Source: an uncultured Prevotellaceae bacterium
GTDB taxonomy: Bacteria; Bacteroidota; Bacteroidia; Bacteroidales; Bacteroidaceae
DNA: 64,000 nt
NCBI GenBank assembly: GCA_902778255.1
Contig: CACYXD010000014.1
Span: forward strand, 62,001-126,000
Reading direction: 5' to 3'
Shown here: positions 18,415 through 27,471 of the stretch, in pieces
Numbering within the stretch: position 1 is the stretch's first letter
Layout of the letters: each line of letters starts with the position of its first letter
Translations under genes and position numbers: made by a program
The notes under the pieces: generated by a model
Told to the model about the DNA's origin: nothing
The model's input: only the letters and a program-made list of their open reading frames with translations
Database searches by the model: none

Positions 18415-18659
18415 CTGCGATTGTGGTATTACGTTTTTTATATATCTTTAATAGTCATCACTACAAGCCTGACGCCTGTCAATGATTACTCTCCGATTAT
18501 CGGTTCACTGTTCACGATTACTTTAATCATTCACCATGAACCATGAAACGATCTTTGGTTTCCCCATTGAGATTTCTCCGTTCTCATTTTATTTCTGCTT
18601 CCAATGTTTCGTATGCAGCGTCATTGTCGCTGCCTTTCCCTCTTCTTCAATCTCTTTCC
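18415..18659. repeat. Spacer with degenerate 7-bp repeats
   Basis: Intergenic region between the membrane KAP gene and the PtuA-like gene. From about 18502 to 18550 it shows a 7-bp rhythm (TGTTCAC, GATTACT, TTAATCA, TTCACCA, TGAACCA, TGAAACG), the same family as arrays at 26903 and 41767. The 15-mer GGTTTCCCCATTGAG at 18557-18571 is shared with 8718-8732. No gene supported. Confidence 0.5.
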
Positions 18660-21290
18660 TCATATCTCACTCCCCAGATAATATCCAGGATCACTCCTCC
18701 TCATCCTCAATTCATCTCCTTTCCAGAAAGCCGTCTGTCTCATCCTTCCGATAGCCGCACTTACCGGCATCACCGGACCTATACCTATCAGTTTACTGTC
18801 TTCCAATGCAGGCAGTTCCGTCACCTCCACGCCCCGAGTTTCCTCATACATTTCAGGTATCATCGGGTCGCTCTGCGGATTGATAATATTGTTCAGTCTG
18901 AATATCAAGTGCGAGTATGCCTCCACATATGCCTTGTTCTCAGCCTTCGCATCTGCCACAAGCCGTTTCATCTCATCAATCATCTTCTCTTTACTTCCAA
19001 ATATCGCATGTACGGCTTTACTCTTTAGCAGATAGTAGTCTTTCTCACCGTCTTTCAACTTCACTATAGTTGCTCCAAGCCATCGTTGCGGATTGTCTTT
19101 AACAGTTGGCATCACCATCTCTTCAAATGTATTCTCCATCGTACTGTCAGCCCATATTTCAATCATATTGAGCGTATCAACATCTCTGTCGCCAAGTTCT
19201 GCTATCAACTTTTCCCACAGTTTCTCAATATAATACTTTACCTCCCCATACGGATAGTCTGTATTCGTCGTATGGCGCATCTCCTCCATCCATATTCCCA
19301 TCAGCTCCAGCGACAAGGAAGAATCCTTTATCAGTCCTTCCATACTGTCCGAGTTTTCCTCCTCTGATGGGTCATCGTAGCTTGATAGTCTTTGGAATGT
19401 CATCAGATGTACCTGTGGCGTTTTGCTTATCAACTCCCTGATGTTTTTATAACTATGTTTCTGAGTCTTATCATATCCATACGATAGTTCACTAAGACTA
19501 TTAATCGTATTAATACCCTCACACTTATGCCATATATATGCTGCCATCGAGAGAAACACATCACGCCTTGGTATCACGAAATATACCGAGCACAACAGCC
19601 CTAGTACGCCCTTATAACCATCGTCTATCCATTCTCCTACCTTATCAGGCAGCGTCCCCTCGTTCACAGCATTTTTAAATTCGCTCCATTCCACGAACTG
19701 ACTGGCATCACCATTTACGAAATACAGCGGCATATATTCCTTGTTGGCCACACCAATCATTCCATATTGGTCTCGCGCGTCATCTATGCTATCAAACAGT
19801 TTGTCCAGCAGTATTCTCAAGTCCACATCTTCTTTGTCATTTAAGACATCTTCTTTCCTTAGCATCACAGGGCTATTCCATCCTTTCGATAATGAGCGTA
19901 AATATTTTTTTGGAGCCACCTCCAACTCATAATACACCTCAGGATACTTATATTTCAACAATTCCAACAGACAGAAATCACCTGGACTTACAATGTACCT
20001 ATCAAACCGTTCCTTTAAATGATGATAATCAGCCGTTAGCAGGTTCAGATATTTCTTCGCCTCCCTTACCGTAGGGAGGTACCTGGTAATTTTGAGTCGC
20101 TGATAAGGGGTCACCTGCTCATTTTCCACACCCATAATGCTTTGTGCAACTTGCTTCAAATAGCCTGCAAGTGTCTCATCTGTAACAGGTGGCAGCACCT
20201 CTGTCATGTTAAACATCTTGGATACATAGTTGATTCCGTCTTCATCCTTCAACGTCCTTCGCACCATGTTCTCATCAAATGCCATCAGGTAGGTTATCAG
20301 GGGGAAATCACCAGTATTCCGTATAAGGCTCAGCAGTTGCAACAACTCGTCGTGTGCCAGTCGGTCACAGTCGTCTATGAACACATATATCTGTCGTCCG
20401 TATGATCTCAGCCTTTCTTTAATGTTGTTCAGAATCTGATCTCTGCCTTGGGCTTTCGATATAATGCTAGCCAACGATAACATGGCTCGTCCCAATCCTA
20501 CAATCTCGTCATTGTCTATTTCCAAGACGGCATCTTTCAATTCCTTTACCGCCATGTCATGCAACTTCAACTCCCGCTCCAGCGTCAGGTAAAAGTGACG
20601 GATAATATTGCCATCACCGTACACCCAAGGCTTAAAGTCCATACATAGTTCACCCCTCGATGTCAGTTTAATCTTTACTTGTTCCAACATCCAGCTCTTG
20701 CCTGTTCCCCATCCTCCTGTAATGGCTACGCCTGTTGCTCCTTCTGTATTCCCTCTATTCTTTCTCAGAAAATCACAGATTTTCTCTGCCCGTCCGTCTC
20801 TTTGCAAAAAGTCCGTTTCGTGCGTATCGTCATAGAGCAATTGTAATCCCTCTTCTTCTCTTTTCTCACCGCATGTCCTGCTTTTCTTATTCCTTTCGAA
20901 ACAAGCCGTCACCCAAAATACCAGCAGTGTTGGAAACAGTATATCCGAATATCTCAACCATACAAGTGTTTTGAAGTGTACAAATTCAGCGTTATGGCAG
21001 ACACTGAATATAGCCAATACAAGTATCAGTACTTCTGCTATTCGTGTTCCCCATTTGTTTCCCGTATCAGAAAGTCGTTCCGGCAGTTCCGATATTGCTC
21101 CACAGCTTATCATCAACAGCACCATTGCCACAGCATCTGCAAAAGTCGAAGGTTTCATTCCTCCCAGCAAATGCCCAATGCCCGTCTCGCACCACCATTC
21201 AAACAGTGGTGCATGCAGTAGCAACAGCAAACACGTCAATATCAGATAAACTAAGACTTTCATTACTGATCGCCTAATATTGTTGTACAT
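18660..21290 (-). CDS. Membrane-anchored KAP-family P-loop NTPase
   Basis: About 876 residues from the ATG at 21290 (MYNNIRRSVMKVL); the frame extends 27 bp further and an ATG at 21263 is also possible. Four hydrophobic segments lie within the first 140 residues. Then come Walker A TGGWGTGKSW (about residue 192), the KAP-like DFKPWVYGDG, and Walker B IYVFIDDCDRL. The 500-residue C-terminal part is unrecognised. It follows the methylase gene closely, so it may be the fifth gene of that operon or a separate system. Confidence 0.78.
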   Translation of the reverse strand: MYNNIRRSVMKVLVYLILTCLLLLLHAPLFEWWCETGIGHLLGGMKPSTFADAVAMVLLMISCGAISELPERLSDTGNKWGTRIAEVLILVLAIFSVCHNAEFVHFKTLVWLRYSDILFPTLLVFWVTACFERNKKSRTCGEKREEEGLQLLYDDTHETDFLQRDGRAEKICDFLRKNRGNTEGATGVAITGGWGTGKSWMLEQVKIKLTSRGELCMDFKPWVYGDGNIIRHFYLTLERELKLHDMAVKELKDAVLEIDNDEIVGLGRAMLSLASIISKAQGRDQILNNIKERLRSYGRQIYVFIDDCDRLAHDELLQLLSLIRNTGDFPLITYLMAFDENMVRRTLKDEDGINYVSKMFNMTEVLPPVTDETLAGYLKQVAQSIMGVENEQVTPYQRLKITRYLPTVREAKKYLNLLTADYHHLKERFDRYIVSPGDFCLLELLKYKYPEVYYELEVAPKKYLRSLSKGWNSPVMLRKEDVLNDKEDVDLRILLDKLFDSIDDARDQYGMIGVANKEYMPLYFVNGDASQFVEWSEFKNAVNEGTLPDKVGEWIDDGYKGVLGLLCSVYFVIPRRDVFLSMAAYIWHKCEGINTINSLSELSYGYDKTQKHSYKNIRELISKTPQVHLMTFQRLSSYDDPSEEENSDSMEGLIKDSSLSLELMGIWMEEMRHTTNTDYPYGEVKYYIEKLWEKLIAELGDRDVDTLNMIEIWADSTMENTFEEMVMPTVKDNPQRWLGATIVKLKDGEKDYYLLKSKAVHAIFGSKEKMIDEMKRLVADAKAENKAYVEAYSHLIFRLNNIINPQSDPMIPEMYEETRGVEVTELPALEDSKLIGIGPVMPVSAAIGRMRQTAFWKGDELRMRRSDPGYYLGSEI

Positions 21291-21319
21291 CTTCCTCCGT
21301 CCCCCTTGCGGCCCCAAAG

Positions 21320-22357
21320 CTATACTCCTATAATTAGCACCTCTTGCCGGTCTTCGTTATTTCTGTTTAATGCGAATGGATGATTTCCTAGTCCGCAGAC
21401 TTCTACTCGGTCTTTATATTGATGCATAACATCACATAACTCCTCTATCGAAGGATATCCTGCAGATGTATATGACATTGCAATAACAGATTGCTGATGA
21501 CGTGCTAAAAGAGCATGCAAATCTTCAATATAGTGACTTCTTCTCTCAAATTCAGTCGTAGCTCCAATCCGTATTTCTCTGTTCGTTTTCTCTGGATTTA
21601 TTTGATTAGGGATATCCGTATAGTTCATTAATCCTTCAAGAAAATGATACCGATTATGATATGTGATATTAGAGCTGTTCTTCTTTTGAAAATATGGAGT
21701 GTCAATATACACCAAATCTGCAGTTCTATCGCATTGTAAAGCTGAAGTATTAATAATATCCACATGAGGCATCACCTCAAATTGATACTCATTCAGTTCT
21801 TTTGTAAACTTAACAAAAAGACTTTCGAAGGATTGCTCCCATGTTGTCTTGTTTCCGAAATTTGCCTCAGTAAAACCAGTTCGGAGATTGAGGTTTCTAC
21901 GATGAAAGATGTTGAACGGGCGCTTAATCATACAACTCTGAAACAATACATAATATGCGCTAGCCTTTTCATCCTCGGGCAGAAAAGAAATATTCTGAAT
22001 TACAGTATCAATAATTTGGTTTTCATCTGTTGGATAATATATGTCTTGATAATTATCTTCAATGATAGTCCTGTACTGCCTACCGGGCATTCTATGAAGA
22101 AGGGCTAATGCCGATTTTTCTGTGAACGTTCCTTTAGGTGTTTGTAATAAGGCTCTTGCTATCTGACAATTGAAAGAAAGTATGTCGTTATAAACAACCT
22201 CCTTCCCTATTTTAGCCATATAATACGAAACGATACCAGTACCTCCAAATAAATCAAGAATCGAATTAAACTCAATATGATGTTCTTGAAGTGCTGCCCC
22301 GATTTTTTCCACTATACGGCGTTTGGAGCCATAATATCTTGTAACAGGCAATTTCAT
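21320..22357 (-). CDS. D12-class DNA N6-adenine methyltransferase
   Basis: A 345-residue Dam-like (D12 class) methyltransferase. The N-terminal YYGSKRRIVEKI matches the conserved start of the class; SAM motif I is LDLFGGTG (residues 37-44); the catalytic motif is DTPY in DLVYIDTPYF (a DPPY variant, typical for this class). Its ATG overlaps the stop of the PD-(D/E)XK gene as ATGA. In context it is probably the self-protecting modification enzyme of the cassette. The target site cannot be predicted. Confidence 0.85.
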   Translation of the reverse strand: MKLPVTRYYGSKRRIVEKIGAALQEHHIEFNSILDLFGGTGIVSYYMAKIGKEVVYNDILSFNCQIARALLQTPKGTFTEKSALALLHRMPGRQYRTIIEDNYQDIYYPTDENQIIDTVIQNISFLPEDEKASAYYVLFQSCMIKRPFNIFHRRNLNLRTGFTEANFGNKTTWEQSFESLFVKFTKELNEYQFEVMPHVDIINTSALQCDRTADLVYIDTPYFQKKNSSNITYHNRYHFLEGLMNYTDIPNQINPEKTNREIRIGATTEFERRSHYIEDLHALLARHQQSVIAMSYTSAGYPSIEELCDVMHQYKDRVEVCGLGNHPFALNRNNEDRQEVLIIGV

Positions 22358-24033
22358 CTCAACAGCAGTTCCATCTTTTCTTTAAGTTTATCGTATTCTG
22401 GTTCGACCACACAATGCAATTCAACGCCGTCAAAACGGGCCACAGGGATTTTAAAATCATTAATTGACTGTCCTTTTGCTTTTGTGAAGTACGAATAACC
22501 ATCCTCAACGGTATCATTCTGGTAAAGTGATACCATCAAATACTCCACTTTTACATTAGGATAACTTTCAGACATTATTTGCTGAAACTTTGTCACCTCA
22601 TTCAGAGTATCTTCAATGTTATACTTATTCATCGTGGTCTTGTTCTCAATATAGACCAATGTTCCATCCTGCTTCCTTACCATATTGTCAATCTCAACAT
22701 AACAATTAGCAGGATTATCGCTCCGGCTTAATTCGAAATTGGAAATAAAATCTACACCACAATCTTTCAGTACACCAGCAAACATATCCTCAAAGTAGTC
22801 TTTACAGAAATAGTAACTGTATTGCGGCTTAAGAGCATAAACGGTCTGTATATTCACTGTAGTATCACCATTCCCGGCGGTCTTTCGCTGGTTATCTGCA
22901 GTATCTACATTTATCCACGCTCGCAGATTGAATTCTGTTTTTTCTTTTTGAGTGGCATAAAGCCCCAACATCGTCTGTTTGTTCTCTATCTGCTCTTCTA
23001 CATGCTTACCCGTAAAAAATATCTGGTTTGCCGCTTCCTTAAACTCTTCAATATTATACACTTCTTCAAAGAAACCACAATATTCTTCTGGAATACCTTC
23101 TCCATCCTTGCGCAAATAGAGATTGTATTGCAGTTTTTTCATCAACAAGGCAAATTTACTCTGTTTTAGAACTTCTGCAAAGTCTGTACATTTGTCGCGG
23201 AAAATACTCGCACTCTTGCTCCGCAATGCAAACACGTTGTTCAGCATAAGCCAGAAATAATCTGATGCCGCTTCTGCTTTCACCCGTTGATCTATCGTCT
23301 CTAAAGGTAGAATATAGTTTCCCATTAATATGCCATATCCTTCTATCTCCGGGAAAACGACTTCGCCATATTCTGTATCTGTATTTATCTCTGCAATTTG
23401 TTTCCACTCTTTATTCAGCCATATCGCTTCAGTATCTATTGGTTCTACGATAAAGCCATCCAGCATATTTTTATTGATAATGGTCCCCTTCAGAATTCCT
23501 GTTTCAATAGCCTTTACCGACTGTCCGAAATATTGTTCATTCATCAGTGCGACGAGAGTATTCTTCATCGTACTTAAACCTTCCTTTTTCACCAAATCCA
23601 GAAACTTCTCAATTACTCCCGAATTCTTTATCCACTGTATAAGGCAATTTGCAGGTTTAGTCCCAGACTGGGCAATAAGCAGGCCTTTATCTTTGTACAG
23701 TAGTCTAATACCCTTGTTCTCAAGACATTCTACTTTGCTATACAAAAAATAATTCAAATACCTTGATATATCAATTAGGAAATCCTCCTCAGTCACATCC
23801 TCATCAAGGCTATTCACACCAGTAATCTCTTCTATCTTAAAGGCCTCAACAGCCCACTCGCTGAATGGTTTATCCTTATATTCACCGCTCACCAAATCCA
23901 ATACAAGATGGTAAATCGGTGACAGCAAGACGTCTAATTCTATCTTGTAAGAATAAGTTGACAACTCACTCTTACATGCCCACTTAATTATACTCTTTTT
24001 TGCCATTTTACTCAAATACTTGCTGTGTAACAA
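22354..24033 (-). CDS. Unknown protein with C-terminal PD-(D/E)XK-like nuclease motif
   Basis: A 559-residue protein. Near the C-terminus CYVEIDNMV and LVYIENKTT place an Asp at about 449 and Glu-x-Lys at 463-465, the D-(x)n-ExK layout of PD-(D/E)XK nucleases, with strand-like sequence around both. The N-terminal 420 residues are unrecognised. Coupled to the methylase (4-bp overlap) and to the P-loop ATPase (26-bp overlap). I infer the restriction subunit of an ATPase-assisted restriction-modification system. Confidence 0.65.
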   Translation of the reverse strand: MLHSKYLSKMAKKSIIKWACKSELSTYSYKIELDVLLSPIYHLVLDLVSGEYKDKPFSEWAVEAFKIEEITGVNSLDEDVTEEDFLIDISRYLNYFLYSKVECLENKGIRLLYKDKGLLIAQSGTKPANCLIQWIKNSGVIEKFLDLVKKEGLSTMKNTLVALMNEQYFGQSVKAIETGILKGTIINKNMLDGFIVEPIDTEAIWLNKEWKQIAEINTDTEYGEVVFPEIEGYGILMGNYILPLETIDQRVKAEAASDYFWLMLNNVFALRSKSASIFRDKCTDFAEVLKQSKFALLMKKLQYNLYLRKDGEGIPEEYCGFFEEVYNIEEFKEAANQIFFTGKHVEEQIENKQTMLGLYATQKEKTEFNLRAWINVDTADNQRKTAGNGDTTVNIQTVYALKPQYSYYFCKDYFEDMFAGVLKDCGVDFISNFELSRSDNPANCYVEIDNMVRKQDGTLVYIENKTTMNKYNIEDTLNEVTKFQQIMSESYPNVKVEYLMVSLYQNDTVEDGYSYFTKAKGQSINDFKIPVARFDGVELHCVVEPEYDKLKEKMELLLR

Positions 24034-25525
24034 TTCCTATCAGCTTGAATATTTCATCCTGCTTATCGAAATTCCTACGATATATGTCCAGCAACACAAA
24101 CAATTGGACGGGGTCATAGTCGATAATCTGAACATCTGCTCCATCAATATCCAACATAGAATGTGTAACTGTCAGTTCTTGGGGTACAAATACCACAAAT
24201 CGGTTGATACCCTTTTCCTCCACAAACTCTTGTATCCTGCTTTTAATTTTAGTATCATCATTAAACAGAAAAAAGTATGCTCTTTTTGACACGGAATCCA
24301 CAAAGGCCTGATAGTCTCTCCTATACAGGTTATCTTCCACATTATTGTACTGCAAGGCTTCCAAATAATACTGCAGTGGGTCAAAAAGAGTCCTTGATAG
24401 GTTTTTAACTCCATTATCTGCTTTTATCTGGGCTAATGCTTCATTGTACAGCGCTTCCACGTCACTGTCTTTTTCCAACTCTTCTTCGAAATTTGTCGGC
24501 TGGATATTTTTCAAAGCTTCTCCTATTGCTCGAATAACAAACCGATTACTGTCAAGGGATTTATTACGTGTTATTTTTGATACTATATCTTTCACCCTTC
24601 CGTCATCAACAGTCAAGCTGAGCAACTCTGCCATCAATCTCACCAGTTCTTCAAGATCTTCTTCTCGTTTTATCTTCTCAATAACCACGACATCTTTTTC
24701 AACTCGTCCCCAAAATGGCTGGCTTAGGGAAGCGATATCAACAGCATGTGTTATTGTAGTTATCAGATAATGACCATTTACCTTATTAAATAAATCTATC
24801 AGTTCGCGATATGAGTTAAAGAAATACGCCATCCTTCTAGTTGACTTATCATGAATTTTCTCAAGCTCATCAACAGCAAAAACAACATGGTAATTACATT
24901 TTGAAAGAATATTCAGAAAAAGAACAAAGACCTCTCTACGGTTAAAATCCTTCAATTGAGAAAGCTGATATTTCTGGAATGCACCTTTTGAATACAAACG
25001 ACCCGTTCCAAGATAAATGATATTCCTTACTAATTCTTTATCTTGATCTTTCTCGAAAAGCTTCTGTGTATAATCTCTTATATGCGAGAAATCATCATTA
25101 AACCCATTAGCCAACTCAGACGGGTCAAAATTTTCATTATCCCGTAAAGACATTACATCTTTCACTAATTCGTCCACACAATTGTCCTGCAGATGTTGCA
25201 GCAAGAATATACAGAAGTCAGTCTGATCTACATCTGCGCGACAATATAGTAAATGGACACCCAAGTCTGAATGATTGGCAAAATAAAGGCTCAAATATTT
25301 CAGAACGTTTGTTTTGCCATCTCCATACTGAGCCTTAATGACGGTCGTAGTCATTCTGTTACCATCAATGGTTTTCAGTTTCTCTTCTATATGTTTCTTC
25401 AAGTCATTTTGGTCCACTATCATATAAGGCAAGTCTGGAACTTTGCCTTCAGTCCAGTCTTTCCTGATAACCTCCATCTTTCCTGTATCGATGGATTGCC
25501 TGTCCCATAATCCTTTAAATTCCAT
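24008..25525 (-). CDS. P-loop ATPase, BrxD/DUF2791-like
   Basis: A 505-residue ATPase. Walker A is AQYGDGKTN (GDGKT at 68-72) and Walker B is YHVVFAVDELEKI (D219, E220). An Asn/Thr-rich sensor-1-like strand follows (YLITTITHAVD), then a segment resembling an arginine finger (FWGRVEK). The layout recalls BrxD-type (DUF2791) ATPases of BREX systems, but no other BREX gene is present. It overlaps the unknown gene upstream by 11 bp and the nuclease-like gene downstream by 26 bp. Confidence 0.65.
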   Translation of the reverse strand: MEFKGLWDRQSIDTGKMEVIRKDWTEGKVPDLPYMIVDQNDLKKHIEEKLKTIDGNRMTTTVIKAQYGDGKTNVLKYLSLYFANHSDLGVHLLYCRADVDQTDFCIFLLQHLQDNCVDELVKDVMSLRDNENFDPSELANGFNDDFSHIRDYTQKLFEKDQDKELVRNIIYLGTGRLYSKGAFQKYQLSQLKDFNRREVFVLFLNILSKCNYHVVFAVDELEKIHDKSTRRMAYFFNSYRELIDLFNKVNGHYLITTITHAVDIASLSQPFWGRVEKDVVVIEKIKREEDLEELVRLMAELLSLTVDDGRVKDIVSKITRNKSLDSNRFVIRAIGEALKNIQPTNFEEELEKDSDVEALYNEALAQIKADNGVKNLSRTLFDPLQYYLEALQYNNVEDNLYRRDYQAFVDSVSKRAYFFLFNDDTKIKSRIQEFVEEKGINRFVVFVPQELTVTHSMLDIDGADVQIIDYDPVQLFVLLDIYRRNFDKQDEIFKLIGIVTQQVFE

Positions 25526-26612
25526 AATATTTTGTGATTTTTATTTTCATTACCGGTGATTTCCCTATATAGAAACGTTTTCTTCGTTCTATTGTTGAGA
25601 CTACATTCACAAAGAATATATTTCTTCTAAGTCTCTCTTCTTGATAGAATTGAGTAAGGAATTCTTGGAATCGTTGATATCCCATATGCATCTCTTTACT
25701 TATATCATAAAGATTCACGAAGCCACTCTTATCCTCAATTCTCTTAGCTATCTTTTGGTAAATTGAAACAAATCGTTTCTTATTTTTTAACAAGACAGCA
25801 TTCTTGCGTATTTCGCTGAAGTAGTCCTTTACATTATTTTCCACATCATGGTAAATACCCTCAAAAATGCTGTTCTCTTTAATGATGTTTGTTAATACTC
25901 TGCTAAGGTCACCCTTTTCTCCAACCAATCTAAGCAATTCAATCCATCTCCTCCTTACACCATAATAGTTACCATGACTTAATTGGGTATATTCAAAGTT
26001 AGCCGCAATGGGATAGTACCGCTGCATAAACTTGAATATCTCATCCTCCATTTTAAGCTCATATTTCTTTACAGGCTTATAGAGCAGACACATTGACAAG
26101 AAGAAATGTCCGTCATATTGCAGAATTTGCTGAAGATATATTTTTCTATCTGACTGCGGAACACCACTTTTAAGCACAGTATTTTTTAATTGGCTTTGCT
26201 GCCAAAAAGTCACACAATCTTTATCTTTTATAAAATGTAGTTTCCTCTCAGCAAGATTCAAATAATAGGTAGCAGCTTTATATGTACTATAAATCTTAGT
26301 TTCAAGACCTTTTTCCCTCTTTCGCGATAGTATGTCTCTTAAAGTCTTTTCTCTCTCCTCAAAGTTAAGTATTCGAAAGAACAGCCATACCTCTTCAACT
26401 GATTCTATAGATGGAACACCATCACTATCTTGGGGATATTTATTATGAAGTTGTTCTATCAGAAAAAAATAAAAGTCGGTTGTAATGTCTTTGTAGAGGA
26501 CATAACCTTGCTTACTTTTATTTCTTTGATTAATGAAATAGCATACCCATTTCACAATCCATAAAGGTCTGTGAAAAGGGCGATGGAGACTATCTAATAC
26601 TCTTAATTCCAT
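25515..26612 (-). CDS. Unknown 365-residue basic protein, first gene of the methylase cassette
   Basis: No family recognised. The protein is basic and aromatic-rich. A stretch near residue 310 (LYDISKEMHMGYQRFQEFLT) looks like a winged-helix or HTH unit near the C-terminus, so it may bind DNA and act as the specificity or loading subunit. It is the first gene of a four-gene overlapping operon with a -7 box at 26649. It encodes 365 residues from an ATG in good context. Confidence 0.65.
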   Translation of the reverse strand: MELRVLDSLHRPFHRPLWIVKWVCYFINQRNKSKQGYVLYKDITTDFYFFLIEQLHNKYPQDSDGVPSIESVEEVWLFFRILNFEEREKTLRDILSRKREKGLETKIYSTYKAATYYLNLAERKLHFIKDKDCVTFWQQSQLKNTVLKSGVPQSDRKIYLQQILQYDGHFFLSMCLLYKPVKKYELKMEDEIFKFMQRYYPIAANFEYTQLSHGNYYGVRRRWIELLRLVGEKGDLSRVLTNIIKENSIFEGIYHDVENNVKDYFSEIRKNAVLLKNKKRFVSIYQKIAKRIEDKSGFVNLYDISKEMHMGYQRFQEFLTQFYQEERLRRNIFFVNVVSTIERRKRFYIGKSPVMKIKITKYYGI

Positions 26613-26648
26613 TTATGCTATTATATCCCATTATATAATTCTAACCTG

Positions 26649-26675
26649 CAAATATAACAATTTTCCCCCAACAAA
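26649..26675 (-). promoter_or_regulatory. Probable promoter of the methylase cassette
   Basis: Minus strand TATATTTG at 26649-26656 fits the -7 consensus and lies 37 bp before the ATG at 26612. The nearest TTTG (26672-26675) is only 15 bp away, shorter than the usual 19-20, so the -33 assignment is weak. Confidence 0.45.
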
Positions 26676-26902
26676 ATTGCGTTTCTTGTATTATATTCTA
26701 TTTTTTTAACGCTTCCCTCTTTCTCTCATTCCTTGTCTCTAGCGGTTCCCCCTTCAACTTACTTCTCCCCTCTCTCCTATCCCGTGTTCTTATCATAACC
26801 ACAAAGAGGCATAGCCTCATCAGCCACACCCCTTTAACAATCTCCTTCATCATTAGCCGTGAACCATTCGCTCGGCTCTGCCGCTTTGCTCTGCAAAAGA
26901 AC

Positions 26903-26989
26903 CTTGAACCGTGAATCATTAACCATCAGTAGCCATGAACCATTAATCAAGAATCCTAAGTTAACCCTTAACCATGAACCATGAACCGA
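26903..26989. repeat. Degenerate 7-bp repeat array (CCATGAA family)
   Basis: About a dozen units with period 7: CCTTGAA, CCGTGAA, TCATTAA, CCATCAG, then after 3 extra bases CCATGAA, CCATTAA, TCAAGAA, TCCTAAG, then after 4 extra bases CCCTTAA, CCATGAA, CCATGAA. It lies in the 451-bp gene-free spacer 26613-27063. The open frame on the minus strand at 26698-26919 covers part of it and looks like a chance frame. Confidence 0.7.
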
Positions 26990-27016
26990 CTATGTTCTCC
27001 TCCCCCATCTAGGCAC

Positions 27017-27050
27017 AAAAAGGAACCTGGCAAACTGCCACATTCCTTTT
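27017..27050 (-). terminator. Intrinsic terminator after the WbuC-like gene
   Basis: AAAAAGGAA (27017-27025) pairs with TTCCTTTT (27043-27050), with an inner GGCA / TGCC stem (27029-27032 and 27036-27039). On the minus strand the hairpin ends in a T run, 14 bp past the stop of the gene at 27064. An 18-mer next to it (27051-27068) is repeated at 26837-26854, suggesting a local duplication. Confidence 0.7.
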
Positions 27051-27063
27051 ACAATCTCCTTCA

Positions 27064-27471
27064 TCATTTCTCATCAAGATTTAGAATCCCGTCTTGTTCA
27101 TGAGGGACGAACGGGCCTTCTTTACATTCAAAGATAACAGAATCCTCCTCAATGCACTCCAGTTTATGCCACACCCCTTTCGGAATATTCACGCCATATC
27201 GACCTTCCTCAGCACATAGCACCACATCCTCGATAACCGAACCATCATCCCTATGTGTCGTCACCCGCACCTTCCCTCGCAGAATCACAAACGTCTCATC
27301 CTTGGTTGGATGCTTATGAATAGGCACTTCTGTTCCTGGCTCTACGGCATTCAGGAAACGATGGCACTTTTCATCAAGGCTCTGATGAAAGTTGTAGTTC
27401 ATCCGCAGGCGAGGGGAACCCTTCGCCTGCGCACTCACTTCTTTCAATAGTTGTTCGTCGATTATCTTCAC
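27064..27471 (-). CDS. WbuC-family cupin-fold metalloprotein, copy 1
   Basis: About 135 residues in the WbuC cupin family, found in O-antigen and capsule clusters with unproven function. Cupin motif 1 is visible as PIHKHPTKDETFVILRGKV (His, His, Glu as metal ligands). I choose the GTG at 27471 (VKIIDEQLL aligns with the starts of the other two copies), which overlaps the aminotransferase stop as GTGA. The frame is open to 27492. Nearly identical to the copy at 29928 over the central 80 residues. Confidence 0.82.
   Translation of the reverse strand: MKIIDEQLLKEVSAQAKGSPRLRMNYNFHQSLDEKCHRFLNAVEPGTEVPIHKHPTKDETFVILRGKVRVTTHRDDGSVIEDVVLCAEEGRYGVNIPKGVWHKLECIEEDSVIFECKEGPFVPHEQDGILNLDEK

Noticed and set aside
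18543..19028. 161-residue plus-strand frame
   Set aside because: Antisense to the KAP gene and partly made of spacer repeats.
24008..25525. BREX system
   Set aside because: Only the ATPase resembles BrxD; no PglX, PglZ, BrxC or BrxL gene is in the neighbourhood.
26698..26919. 73-residue minus-strand frame
   Set aside because: Covers 7-bp repeats and has low-complexity Arg/Lys/Glu composition; no start signals.
26903..26989. Possible CRISPR array
   Set aside because: Units repeat every 7 bp without spacers; no cas genes nearby.
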